A stretch of DNA of 64,000 nucleotides, from contig NZ_JAMXFJ010000002.1 in the NCBI RefSeq assembly GCF_025460805.1, positions 135,490-199,489 of the forward strand. The letters run 5' to 3'. The position numbers were made by a program, and so were the translations under genes. Shown piece by piece: positions 44,915 to 53,751 of the stretch. The notes beneath the pieces are model-generated. The model was given only the letters and a program-made list of their open reading frames with translations, was not told where the DNA came from and searched no databases. Each line of letters begins with the position of its first letter. The first letter of the stretch is position 1. This DNA is from Microvirga sesbaniae. Lineage in GTDB: Bacteria > Pseudomonadota > Alphaproteobacteria > Rhizobiales > Beijerinckiaceae.

Positions 44915-46564
44915 TCAAGCGCTCATCGCCTCCTGGTGGTCGTCGGCCTCCTGGGCGATCTGGCGCAGGGCAAAGCGCTGCAGCTTGCCGGTCTGGGTGC
45001 GCGGGAGGGCGTCCACGAACTCGATGAGCCGCGGGTACTTGTAGGGCGCGATCTCGGCCTTCACGTGATCCTGGAGCGCCTTCGTCAGGTCCGGACCGGG
45101 GGTCTGGCCGGGGCGCAGGACCACATAGGCCTTGACCACCGTGCCGCGTCCGTCGTCGGGAGCCCCCACCACGCCGCATTCGGCCACGGCCGGATGGGTG
45201 AGGAGCGCGGCCTCGACCTCCGGACCGGCGATGTTGTAGCCGGCCGAGATGATCATGTCGTCGGACCGGGCCTGGTACCAGAAGTACCCGTCATCATCCA
45301 TGAGGTAGGTGTCGCCGGTGACGTTCCAGCCGTCCTGCACGTATTTGCCCTGCCGCTCGTCCGCGAGATAGCGGCATCCGGTCGGCCCACGGACGGCGAG
45401 GCGCCCGATGCTGCCGGGGGGAAGGTCCCGCCCCTCATCGTCCACCACCTTGGCCTCGTAGCCCGGAACCGGCCTGCCCGTTGCGCCAGGACGGATCTCG
45501 TCCTCGGTGGCGGCGATGAAGATGTGCAGCATTTCCGTCGCGCCGATCCCGTCCATGAGCCGGATGTTCGTAGCGGCCTTCCAGGCCTCGAAGGTTCCCT
45601 TCGGCAGCGGCTCGCCGGCCGAGACGCATTTGCGCAGCGAGGAGATGTCATAGCCTTCGAGCTTCGACAGCATGGCGCGATACGCAGTCGGCGCCGTGAA
45701 GCAGATGGTCGCCCGATACTGCATGATGGCTGGGAGAAGATCGTCCGGTCCGGCCTTCTCCAGCAGCACGGTGGAGGCACCGACCCGCATGGGGAACAGC
45801 ACGATTCCGCCGAGCCCGAAGGTGAAGGCGAGCGGCGGCGAGCCGATGAAGCGGTCGTTCGCCTCCGGCCGCAGGACGTTCCTGGCATAGCCGTCGCAGA
45901 TCGCCAGCATGTCCCGGTGGAAATGCATGGTGCCCTTGGGCTCGCCGGTCGTGCCGGAGGTAAACCCGATCAGGCAGACGTCGTCCGCCGCCGTATCGAC
46001 CGCTTCGAAGTCCGGCGACACCTCCGCCATCAGGGCTTCGAGACTGTCGGATTGGCCCGAGCCCCAGTACACCACGTGCTGCAGATCCGGCGCCATTGCC
46101 CTGGCCCGCTCCATCTCGTCCGCCAGCCGATGGTCGCAGAACGCGATGGTGATCTTCGCCTTCCTCAGAGGATAGGCGATCTCCTTGGCGCGCAGGAGCG
46201 GCATGGTGGCGACCACGACCCCGCCGGCCTTCAGGACCGCCAGATAGGCCGCCACCATCATCGGATTGTTGGCGGACCGCAGCAGGACGCGGTTGCCGGT
46301 CACGAAGCCGAGCTTGTGGACCAGCACGTTGCAAATCCGGTTCACCCGCTCCTGCAGCGCCCGGTAGGTCAGGGACTCGGTCGGGCTGATCAGGCAGGGC
46401 TCGTCCCCCCGGCCCTCATCGACCCATCGATCAAGGAACGCGACGGCGCAGTTGAGCCGCTCGGGATACTGGAGCTCCGGCCGCGAGAACCGGAAGTCCG
46501 GCCACTGATCCCGAGGCGGAAGATTGTCTCTCGCGAAGGTATCCACATGCGCCGTGTCGGCCAT
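44915..46564 (-). CDS. Aryl-CoA ligase (2-aminobenzoate/benzoate-CoA ligase family)
   Basis: 549 residues of the AMP-forming ligase superfamily. P-loop FTSGTTGEPKGTMHFHRD (about 185-202), the aryl-specific region LAFTFGLGGIVLFP, AMP contact GIGATEMLHIF, hinge DDMIISAGYNIAGPEVE and the C-terminal catalytic lysine in PRTQTGKLQRF. It resembles benzoate-CoA ligases and 2-aminobenzoate-CoA ligases. It activates the aromatic acid for the monooxygenase. Start ATG at 46564 with GAGGAG upstream. Separated from the monooxygenase by 99 nt and divergent from the transporter. Confidence 0.9.
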   Translation of the reverse strand: MADTAHVDTFARDNLPPRDQWPDFRFSRPELQYPERLNCAVAFLDRWVDEGRGDEPCLISPTESLTYRALQERVNRICNVLVHKLGFVTGNRVLLRSANNPMMVAAYLAVLKAGGVVVATMPLLRAKEIAYPLRKAKITIAFCDHRLADEMERARAMAPDLQHVVYWGSGQSDSLEALMAEVSPDFEAVDTAADDVCLIGFTSGTTGEPKGTMHFHRDMLAICDGYARNVLRPEANDRFIGSPPLAFTFGLGGIVLFPMRVGASTVLLEKAGPDDLLPAIMQYRATICFTAPTAYRAMLSKLEGYDISSLRKCVSAGEPLPKGTFEAWKAATNIRLMDGIGATEMLHIFIAATEDEIRPGATGRPVPGYEAKVVDDEGRDLPPGSIGRLAVRGPTGCRYLADERQGKYVQDGWNVTGDTYLMDDDGYFWYQARSDDMIISAGYNIAGPEVEAALLTHPAVAECGVVGAPDDGRGTVVKAYVVLRPGQTPGPDLTKALQDHVKAEIAPYKYPRLIEFVDALPRTQTGKLQRFALRQIAQEADDHQEAMSA

Positions 46565-46959
46565 CGTCCGCTCCTCTGTCTTATTATGAGCCGGGAGGAC
46601 GCCGCGCCTTGAGCTTGGCCGAGCCGGGGCGGCACGCCGAGGGATCGCGCTGTATGGCGAACCCCGTGCTGCCGCCCATCCGCCGCCAATCACGCGCTCG
46701 TCATTCCGCCTGCCTTCCCGTGCGAAATAATCCGCTTGAAGAACCCGAGAAATATTTTAATCTTAAAACAATCCTTGGCAATCCCAAAGATTGGGCAAAG
46801 GCTGGGGATGCCGGGGGAAGGGCTCCGACAAAGGGAGTGTTCGGCCGAAACGATTTGCGGCAGAGTAGCGCCGCCTTGTCCGTCGAGACGCGCCGCGTCC
46901 CGCCGGGAACAATCACGCAGCACAACAAATGTGCGCAGGGAACAGCCACTCGGGAGACA
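46565..46959. other. 395-nt divergent control region of the aromatic-CoA cluster
   Basis: No gene recognised. It separates the CoA ligase (minus) from the transporter binding protein (plus) and contains candidate operator 2 at 46751-46772 in an AT-rich patch (46720-46790). The leader from there to the ATG at 46960 is about 190 nt, long enough for further control elements, but I see no clear hairpin. Confidence 0.5.
46751..46772. promoter_or_regulatory. Candidate MarR operator 2
   Basis: The core TTTTAATCTTAAAA (46755-46768) is flanked by AATA and CAAT. It matches the reverse complement of the 44842 site at 20 of 22 positions. Midway in the divergent region, it could control both the ligase gene and the transporter operon. 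Confidence 0.66.
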
Positions 46960-48138
46960 ATGATGAACGTGACGATCAAGACCCTTGGCCTCGCAGCCGC
47001 CGTCGGATTGGCGGCGGTGCCGGCCATGGCGCAGGAGAAGCTGAAGGTCGGCCTGCTTTTGACCCTCTCCGGTCCTTCGGCCGTGCTCGGCCAGCACGCC
47101 CGCGACGGCTTCCAGCTCGCGGTCAAGGACCTCGGCGGCAAGCTCGGCGGGCGCGATGTCGAGGTGATCGTCGTCGACGACGAACTGAAGCCCGACGTGG
47201 CCGTGACCAAGGTGAAGGGCCTTCTGGAGCGCGACAAGGTCGATTTCGTGGTCGGGCCGATCTTCTCCAACGTGGCGGTCGCGACGCAGAAGCCCATCGT
47301 CGACGCCAAGACCTTCTACATCAGCGTGAATGCCGGCCCTTCGAATCTCGCCGGCAAGAGCTGCAGCCCGTACTTCTTCGCGACCTCCTACCAGAACGAC
47401 CAGAACCACGAGGTTCTCGGCAAGGTGGCGCAGGACCGCGGCTACAAGAAAGTCTATCTGCTCGCGCCGAACTATCAGGCCGGCAAGGATGCGCTCGCCG
47501 GATTCAAGCGCCACTACAAGGGTGAGATCGTCGAGGAATCCTACATCCCGCTGAACACGCTCGACTTCCAGTCCGAGCTCGCCAAGATCGCCTCCATGCA
47601 GCCGGACGCGATCTTCACCTTCATGCCGGGCGGCATGGGCGTGAACCTGGTCAAGCAGTACCGCGCGGCCGGCCTCGCCGACCGCATCCCGTTCCTCTCG
47701 GCCTTCACCGTGGACGAGACCAACCTGCCGGCGCAGCAGGATGCCGCCATCGGCATGCTGAGCGGGTCGAACTGGGCTCCGAACTTGGACACCCCGGAGA
47801 ACAAGAAGTTCGTCGCGGCCTACGAGGCCGCCTACAACACGGTGCCGGCGTCCTACGCCATGCATTCCTACGACGCGGCCCTGCTGATCGACTCCGCCCT
47901 CAAGGCGACCGGCGGCAAGACCGACGACAAGGAGGCCCTGCGCGCCGCGATCAAGAAGGCGGAGTTCAAGTCCCTGCGCGGCGACTTCAAGTTCGGCGCA
48001 AACGGCTTCCCGATCCAGGACTTCTATCTGGTGAAGGCAGCGAAGCGTCCCGATGGCAAGCTGGAGACGGAAATCGTCGAGAAGGTGTTCGACGACTACA
48101 CCGACGCCTATGCCAAGGAATGCGCCGCCACGAACTGA
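46960..48138 (+). CDS. Aromatic-cluster ABC transporter substrate-binding protein
   Basis: 392 residues, Peripla_BP_6 type. Signal peptide (MMNVTIKTLGLAAAVGLAAV...AMA-Q); mature start QEKLKVGLLLTLSGPSAVLG. Context (divergent from an aryl-CoA ligase, same probable operator) suggests that it binds an aromatic acid such as anthranilate or a related compound; this is inference. GGGAG lies 4 nt before the first of two adjacent ATGs. Confidence 0.9.
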   Translation: MMNVTIKTLGLAAAVGLAAVPAMAQEKLKVGLLLTLSGPSAVLGQHARDGFQLAVKDLGGKLGGRDVEVIVVDDELKPDVAVTKVKGLLERDKVDFVVGPIFSNVAVATQKPIVDAKTFYISVNAGPSNLAGKSCSPYFFATSYQNDQNHEVLGKVAQDRGYKKVYLLAPNYQAGKDALAGFKRHYKGEIVEESYIPLNTLDFQSELAKIASMQPDAIFTFMPGGMGVNLVKQYRAAGLADRIPFLSAFTVDETNLPAQQDAAIGMLSGSNWAPNLDTPENKKFVAAYEAAYNTVPASYAMHSYDAALLIDSALKATGGKTDDKEALRAAIKKAEFKSLRGDFKFGANGFPIQDFYLVKAAKRPDGKLETEIVEKVFDDYTDAYAKECAATN

Positions 48139-48155
48139 CGCGCACCGGGCTGACG

Positions 48156-48184
48156 ATCGATCCGTGCTCATGGGCCGGATCGAT
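48156..48184 (+). promoter_or_regulatory. Intercistronic hairpin after the binding-protein gene
   Basis: ATCGATCCG pairs with CGGATCGAT (9 bp) around an 11-nt loop, 18 nt after the stop. No T-run follows, so it is more likely an mRNA-stabilising or attenuating structure than a full terminator; it would favour high expression of the binding protein. Confidence 0.5.
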
Positions 48185-48276
48185 ACCTCTTCCAGGACGC
48201 AATCGTCCGGGTGCTTGCGCGTGGAAGCGCCCGAGCGGGACTTGATCGATGCAGGCCTATAGCCGGTGACGTGCCG

Positions 48277-49197
48277 ATGAACGCAACTCTCCTCTTCGTC
48301 CAGGCTCTGAACGGCCTTCAATTCGGCCTCATCCTCTTTCTCATCGCGGCCGGGCTGACCCTGGTGTTCGGCGTGATGGACTTCATCAATCTCGCCCACG
48401 GCGTGCAGTACATGGTCGGCGCCTACCTGGTGGCGGCGTTCGCCGCCTGGACCGGGAGCTTCGGCTGGGCGCTGCTTCTCGCCCTGCCGTCCGCGCTGGC
48501 CTTCGGACTTCTGCTCGAAGTGCTGGTCTTCCGTCATCTCTACGACCGCGACCATCTCGACCAGGTGCTCGCGACCTTCGGGGTGATCCTGTTCCTGAAC
48601 CAGGGCGTCAAGTTCGTCTGGGGCGCGGCGCCTCTGAGCGTTCCCGTTCCCGAGCTCCTGTCCGGCTCCATCGAGATCGCGAGCGGGCTGCTCTATCCCG
48701 TCTACCGCCTCGCGATCATCGCGGCCGGGCTCGTGGTCGCGGCCCTGCTCTACGCCCTCGTCAACCATACGCGCGTCGGCATGCTGGTGCGCGCCGGCGC
48801 CAGCAACGCCGCCATGGTGTCGGCGCTGGGCGTCAACATCCAGCGGCTGTTCATGGTCGTGTTCGGCTTCGGCGCCATGCTGGCGGGCTTTGCCGGCGCG
48901 ATGGTGGCGCCGATCCTGTCCGTCGAGCCGGGCATGGGCGACAACATCCTGATCCTCGCCTTCGTGGTCATCGTGATCGGTGGGATCGGATCGATCCGCG
49001 GGGCGTTTCTCGCAGCCCTCCTGATTGGCCTCGTGGACACGGTCGGGCGCAGCTTCGCGCCGAACCTGCTGCGCCTCGTGCTCGATCCAGCGGCCGCGAG
49101 CCAGACCGGCCGGGCCCTCGCCCCGATGCTGATCTACATCTTCATGGCTGCGGTGCTCTTCTTCCGCCCGTCCGGCCTGTTTCCCGTGAAGCGCTAG
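48277..49197 (+). CDS. livH: LivH-type permease of the aromatic cluster
   Basis: 306 residues, about eight hydrophobic segments. Motifs: AAGLTLVFGVMDFINLAHGV, HLDQVLATFGVILFLNQGVK and FVVIVIGGIGSIRGAFLAAL. Start ATG at 48277; the open frame upstream is non-coding. 9 nt ahead of livM. Confidence 0.92.
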   Translation: MNATLLFVQALNGLQFGLILFLIAAGLTLVFGVMDFINLAHGVQYMVGAYLVAAFAAWTGSFGWALLLALPSALAFGLLLEVLVFRHLYDRDHLDQVLATFGVILFLNQGVKFVWGAAPLSVPVPELLSGSIEIASGLLYPVYRLAIIAAGLVVAALLYALVNHTRVGMLVRAGASNAAMVSALGVNIQRLFMVVFGFGAMLAGFAGAMVAPILSVEPGMGDNILILAFVVIVIGGIGSIRGAFLAALLIGLVDTVGRSFAPNLLRLVLDPAAASQTGRALAPMLIYIFMAAVLFFRPSGLFPVKR

Positions 49198-49206
49198 GGT
49201 GCGTCC

Positions 49207-50238
49207 ATGACCGAACTCGCCGAAACGCAGGCCGCTCCCATGTCTTCCCTCAGGCCACGGCTCAAGATCGTTCCCATCGTGCTCTTTGCCGCCTTCGCGG
49301 CCGCGCCCCTGTTGGCCATGGCGTCCGGGGCCGAAGGCTATGTCCTGTCCCTGCTGACCCGGGTGATGATCTTCGGCATCGCCGCCATGGCGCTCGACCT
49401 CATCCTCGGTTACGGGGCGCTCGTGAGCTTCGGCCACGCGGCCTTCCTGGGCATCGGCGGCTATGCGGTCGGCATCCTCGCCAGCCATGGGGTCGAGGAT
49501 GCCCTCGTGCAGGTTCCCGTGGCGCTCGCCGCCTCGGCGCTCTTCGCCCTGGTCACGGGGGCGATCTCCCTGAGGACCAAGGGCGTCTATTTCATCATGA
49601 TCACCCTGGCCTTCGGGCAGATGCTGTACTTCCTCGCCACGTCACTGGCGGCTTACGGCGGCGACGACGGCATGACCCTGTCGTCGCGCAGCCTCGTGGC
49701 CGGGTCGCGCATTCTGGAGAGCGATTTCGCCTTCTACTGGGTGTGCCTGCTCTGCCTTCTCGGCGCCTATGCGTTCTCGCGATCCGTCGTCGCGTCCCGG
49801 TTCGGCCGCGTCCTGCGCGGCACGCGGGAGAACGCCGTGCGCATGGAAGCCATCGGGTTCCAGCCCTTCCGGTTTCAGCTCGTGGCCTATGTGGTCAGCG
49901 GCATGTTGGCAGGTCTCGCCGGCTGCCTCCTGGCCAATCAGGCGGAGTTCGTCAGCCCTGCCTTCATGACGTGGCAGCGCTCCGGCGAGCTGATCTTCAT
50001 GGTCGTGCTCGGCGGGCTCGGCTCCCTGCACGGCGCCATCGTGGGCGCGGCCGCCTTCCTGCTGCTGGAGGAGTTCCTGCCGGAGATCCTGCATGGCCTG
50101 AGCTTCTTCCTGGGCGACGCGACGCGTGCTCACCTCGCCGAGAACTGGAAGATGGTCTTCGGTCCCCTTCTCATCCTGATCGTGCTGTTCGCCCGAGGCG
50201 GGATCATGGGCCTGCTGCGGAGGCCTCACCATGGCTGA
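49207..50238 (+). CDS. livM: LivM-type permease of the aromatic cluster
   Basis: 343 residues. Motifs: MALDLILGYGALVSFGHAAF, SRFGRVLRGTRENAVRMEAI, FMVVLGGLGSLHGAIVGAAA. It ends overlapping the livG start by 8 nt. Confidence 0.92.
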   Translation: MTELAETQAAPMSSLRPRLKIVPIVLFAAFAAAPLLAMASGAEGYVLSLLTRVMIFGIAAMALDLILGYGALVSFGHAAFLGIGGYAVGILASHGVEDALVQVPVALAASALFALVTGAISLRTKGVYFIMITLAFGQMLYFLATSLAAYGGDDGMTLSSRSLVAGSRILESDFAFYWVCLLCLLGAYAFSRSVVASRFGRVLRGTRENAVRMEAIGFQPFRFQLVAYVVSGMLAGLAGCLLANQAEFVSPAFMTWQRSGELIFMVVLGGLGSLHGAIVGAAAFLLLEEFLPEILHGLSFFLGDATRAHLAENWKMVFGPLLILIVLFARGGIMGLLRRPHHG

Positions 50239-50986
50239 TCCCCTGCTCGAACTCCGCCATCTGCGCAAGGCATACGGCGCTCTCGTGGTCACGGACGACG
50301 TCAGCCTCTCCGTTCAGCCGGGCGAGCTGCATGCCATCATCGGACCCAACGGCGCGGGCAAGACGACGCTGATCCATCAGATCTCGGGAACGTTGTCATC
50401 CGACTCCGGATCCATCCTGTTCGCCGGGGAGGACGTGACGGCTCTTTCGATGCCGCAACGGGTCCGGCGCGGGCTCGCGCGCTCGTTCCAGATCACGTCG
50501 ATCCTGCCCGGTTTCTCGGCCCTCGAGAATGTGGCGCTGGCCGTGCAGGCGCGCGCGGGATCGAGCTTCCGCTTCTTCGGCAACGCCGCACAGGAGAAGG
50601 CCCTGAACGAGCCCGCCATGGAATGCCTGAGTGAGGTCGGGCTCGGCGCCCGCGCCCACATCCCGGCGGGGCTCCTGTCCCACGGCGAGAAGCGCCAGCT
50701 CGAGCTCGCCATCGGGCTCGCGACACAGCCGAAGCTGCTGCTTCTCGACGAGCCGCTCGCCGGCACCGGCCATGACGAATCCCAGCGCGTGGTCGAGACC
50801 CTGCGCCGCCTGAAGAGCCGCCTCACGATCGTGCTGATCGAGCACGACATGGACGCGGTCTTCTCCCTGGCCGACCGCGTGTCCGTTCTCGTCTACGGCC
50901 GCGTGATCGCCACCGACACGCCGGAGCGGATCAGGGCCCATCCGGAGGTCCGTGCGGCCTATCTCGGCGAAGAGGAGACGGTCTGA
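50231..50986 (+). CDS. livG: LivG-type ATPase of the aromatic cluster
   Basis: 251 residues. Walker A GPNGAGKTTL, LSHGEKRQLELAIGLA signature variant, Walker B LLLLDEPLAGTG, H-loop LIEHDMDAVF. Overlaps livM by 8 nt and meets livF in an ATG whose A is the last base of its stop codon. Confidence 0.92.
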   Translation: MADPLLELRHLRKAYGALVVTDDVSLSVQPGELHAIIGPNGAGKTTLIHQISGTLSSDSGSILFAGEDVTALSMPQRVRRGLARSFQITSILPGFSALENVALAVQARAGSSFRFFGNAAQEKALNEPAMECLSEVGLGARAHIPAGLLSHGEKRQLELAIGLATQPKLLLLDEPLAGTGHDESQRVVETLRRLKSRLTIVLIEHDMDAVFSLADRVSVLVYGRVIATDTPERIRAHPEVRAAYLGEEETV

Positions 50987-51684
50987 TGCTCTCCGTCCGA
51001 CAGCTCCAGGCGTCCTATGGCGCCGCCCAGGTGCTCTTCGACATCTCCCTTGAGGTGAAGGCCGGCGAGGTGGTGACGCTGCTCGGCCGCAACGGCATGG
51101 GCAAGACCACCACCATCCGGTCCATCATGGGCCTGCTCCGCCCCCGCGGCGGCGAGGTGCGGTTCGACGGCGCCGCCGTGACGGGCCTCGCGCCCTACCG
51201 CATCGCGCAGACCGGCATCGGCCTCGTGCCGGAGGGCCGGCAGATCTTCCCGACCCTGACGGTGGAAGAGAATCTCGTCGCCACGGCCTCGGCCCGGACG
51301 GGCTCGCGCCGCTGGACGCTCGAGGCTGTCTACGACCTCTTCCCGCGCCTGAAGGAGCGCCGAAGCAACCTGGGCACCCAGCTCTCGGGCGGCGAGCAGC
51401 AGATGCTCGCCATCGGCCGGGCCCTCATGACCAATCCCAAGCTGCTCATTCTCGACGAGGCCACCGAAGGGCTTGCGCCCTTGATCCGCGCCGAGATCTG
51501 GACGTGCCTCAAGCGCCTCAAGGGCGAACGCCAGTCGATCCTGGTGATCGACAAGAACATCGGCGCCCTGGCGAGCTTCGCCGACCGTCACGTGATCATC
51601 GAGAAGGGCCGCTCGGTCTGGACCGGGACGAGCGATGAGCTGATGACCGATCCAAGTCTCAAGGACCGGTATCTCCACGTTTGA
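50986..51684 (+). CDS. livF: LivF-type ATPase of the aromatic cluster
   Basis: 232 residues. Walker A GRNGMGKTTTIR, signature LSGGEQQMLAIGRAL, Walker B LLILDEATEGLAP, and VIDKNIGAL in the H-loop position. Completes the transporter; the hydrolase gene starts 10 nt later, so both are probably on one transcript. Confidence 0.92.
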   Translation: MLSVRQLQASYGAAQVLFDISLEVKAGEVVTLLGRNGMGKTTTIRSIMGLLRPRGGEVRFDGAAVTGLAPYRIAQTGIGLVPEGRQIFPTLTVEENLVATASARTGSRRWTLEAVYDLFPRLKERRSNLGTQLSGGEQQMLAIGRALMTNPKLLILDEATEGLAPLIRAEIWTCLKRLKGERQSILVIDKNIGALASFADRHVIIEKGRSVWTGTSDELMTDPSLKDRYLHV

Positions 51685-51694
51685 GGATTCCTTC

Positions 51695-52516
51695 ATGGCA
51701 GCCGACGATCTCGACCTCGAGGCCGAGTACAACAACCGGGCGCGCGTTCCCGAACACCCCGTTCACATCGCCGGCTGGCAGCGGGATTCGGCCGCTTACC
51801 GCGAAAGCGCACGCTGCGAACTCGATCTCGCCTACGGACCTGGCGAGCGCCACCGTCTCGACCTCTTCCACCCGCCGGGCGGGGACGCGGGCGGCCCGGT
51901 CGTGCTGTACATCCATGGCGGCTACTGGCAGTCGCTCGACAAATCCACGTCGAGCCACCTGGCCCGCGGCGCCAACGAGCGCGGGCTCACGGTGGCGATC
52001 CCGAGCTACACGCTCGCGCCGGCCGCAAGCCTCGCCGCGATCGTGTCCGAGATCGAGGCCGCGGCCGATTTCGTCATGCAGCGCACGGGCCGGCCTCTCG
52101 TGGTCAGCGGCCATTCCGCCGGCGGGCACCTGACGGCGTGCCTCATGGCGCGCTCCGGCGGGCTCCAGTTTCCGGTCCGGGTCGCGATGCCGATCTCCGG
52201 TCTGTTCGATCTGCCGCCACTGGTCACGACCTCGATCAACAGGGCGCTCGGGTTGAGTATCGAGGAAGCGCACCGCCTGAGCCCGCTGGAATGGGATCCG
52301 CCCGCGGGCGGTCGTCTCGTCGCAGTGGTCGGGGGAGCGGAGAGCGACGAGTTCCGGCGCCAGTCCCGCGCCATCGCGGATCGCTGGGGCGAGGCGGGCG
52401 TTGCGACTCGCTATCACGAGGTGCCGGGCGCAAACCACTTCGACGTCATCGCCGGGCTCGCCGACCCGAGCGACCCGCTCGTGGACCTGATCATGGATCT
52501 GGCAGCCGACGCTTGA
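51695..52516 (+). CDS. Alpha/beta hydrolase resembling arylformamidase
   Basis: 273 residues. The oxyanion motif HGGYWQSLDKS (H74 on) and nucleophile elbow GHSAGG (serine near 140) are those of the animal-type kynurenine formamidase branch; the catalytic histidine is likely in GANHFDVI. Cytoplasmic. Placed directly after the transporter genes. A plausible job is to free anthranilate or a similar aromatic amine or acid from a formyl or amide precursor; kynureninase and tryptophan dioxygenase genes are not in the window. Confidence 0.82.
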   Translation: MAADDLDLEAEYNNRARVPEHPVHIAGWQRDSAAYRESARCELDLAYGPGERHRLDLFHPPGGDAGGPVVLYIHGGYWQSLDKSTSSHLARGANERGLTVAIPSYTLAPAASLAAIVSEIEAAADFVMQRTGRPLVVSGHSAGGHLTACLMARSGGLQFPVRVAMPISGLFDLPPLVTTSINRALGLSIEEAHRLSPLEWDPPAGGRLVAVVGGAESDEFRRQSRAIADRWGEAGVATRYHEVPGANHFDVIAGLADPSDPLVDLIMDLAADA

Positions 52517-52600
52517 GCGACCTGCCGGTCGAACGGGAACCCGCGCCGCCGTCCGACGTTGCGATTCTCGGTGACGCTGACATGGATCGGCTGGTGACGC

Positions 52601-53158
52601 ATGCCTGTCGCGCTGGCACTTCTTCTCCTTTTCGCGATGGCCTGGCCGCAGGCGCTCCTGGCGTCGGAGGATGCCTGGCAGGCGTTGCGGCACGGAGGCA
52701 CCGTGGCGCTCTTTCGTCACGCGCGCGCGCCGGGGACCGGCGACCCGGCCGATTTCCGGCTCGAGGATTGCGCGACCCAGCGCAACCTCTCGACCGAGGG
52801 CCGAACGCAGGCGCAGGCGATCGGAGCGGCGTTCAGGTCGCGGCAGATTCCCGTTGAGCGCGTGCTCTCGAGCCGCTGGTGCCGCGCGCTCGAGACCGCC
52901 CGCTTGGCCTTCGGCGCCCTGGCGGAGCCCTTCCCGCCGCTGGATTCCTTCTTTTCGGGACAGGAGCAGGAGCCGGCACGGACCGAGGCCCTGCGCCGCA
53001 CCGTTCAGGAATGGCGCTCGAACGGCGTCCTGGTGCTCGTGACGCATCAGGTCAACATCACGGCCCTCACCAGGATCTTTCCTGGCGAGGGAGAAATGCT
53101 CGTTCTCAGGCCGAAGCCCGGCGCCGGGTTCGACGTGGTGGGACGGGTGAAGCCTTAG
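52601..53158 (+). CDS. Exported histidine-phosphatase family protein
   Basis: 185 residues. Signal peptide (MPVALALLLLFAMAWPQALL). The RHG motif is FRHARAPGTGD, with alanine for the usual glycine; the second catalytic region is LVTHQVNITALTRIF. Periplasmic phosphatase of the SixA/AfsK-associated type with unknown substrate. 84 nt after the hydrolase on the same strand; whether it belongs to the aromatic cluster is unclear. Confidence 0.84.
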   Translation: MPVALALLLLFAMAWPQALLASEDAWQALRHGGTVALFRHARAPGTGDPADFRLEDCATQRNLSTEGRTQAQAIGAAFRSRQIPVERVLSSRWCRALETARLAFGALAEPFPPLDSFFSGQEQEPARTEALRRTVQEWRSNGVLVLVTHQVNITALTRIFPGEGEMLVLRPKPGAGFDVVGRVKP

Positions 53159-53235
53159 CGCATCGTGAGGAAAAAATGGCCCGGTATTCACTAGCGTGGC
53201 CCTTCGGGTCGCTGACGCGGTCCTGCGGGTCACTC

Positions 53236-53286
53236 GAGCCTCGGACGGGAAAAGTGGACACCCCTTTCGGGATTCATCCGAGGCTC
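53236..53286. repeat. 51-bp inverted repeat related to the one after ppk2
   Basis: GAGCCTCGGA pairs with TCCGAGGCTC at the ends. Inside, AAAAGTGGAC and GGGATTCATCCGA match the element at 26065-26113. Confidence 0.7.
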
Positions 53287-53427
53287 CTTCTCTTGACCGG
53301 CGCATCGTGCGAGCCTTCGGGTCCGCTGAGCATCGGACGATCGGGATGGCCGGCACGAGGCGGGTGATGACCGGCTGGCCATGACATGGGAGGTTTCGAC
53401 CGTGACGGGAGGGTGCCACCTTCTCCC

Positions 53428-53518
53428 CGTCATCACCGGGCTCGTCCCGGTGATCCCGCTTCTGAGAGGCGCTGCGCCTCACCGCATCGGGATGGCCGGC
53501 ACAGGGCCGGCCATGACG
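53428..53518 (+). repeat. 91-bp intergenic palindromic repeat, copy 7
   Basis: CGTCATCACCGGGCTCGT at the left, ATGACG at the right, middle GAGGCGCTGCGCCTC; same orientation and exact length as the copies at 8200 and 8365. Confidence 0.85.
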
Positions 53519-53660
53519 TGGTGAGGGTGGCAGGAAGGGCGGAGGATGCCATGACGTGGGGAGGCTATCATCACCCGCTCTCACCATCCTCCCACGTCCC
53601 CACCGGGTTCGATCCCAACCTGGACCCGCTTTTCACGTCCGAGGCTCCCTCTCTGGACCG

Positions 53661-53751
53661 GCGCATCGGATGAGGCGGACCCAGCGGGCCGCGCCAGCGA
53701 AAACCGGATCCACTTTTCACTGCCGTGGCCCTCTGGGTCCGTCTGATGCGC
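53661..53751 (-). terminator. Long inverted repeat after the small hypothetical gene
   Basis: GCGCATC pairs with GATGCGC at the ends and GGACCCAG with CTGGGTCC further in; the centre carries AAAACCGGATCCACTTTT. It begins 6 nt beyond the stop of the minus-strand gene at 53758 and could end its transcript; it also looks like a dispersed repeat. Confidence 0.5.

Noticed and set aside
46690-49488. 932-codon minus-strand open frame across the second Liv transporter
   Set aside because: Runs through two plus-strand genes and the intergenic regions; composition (Glu/Asp/Arg/His/Gln) is that of shadow frames and no motif was found.
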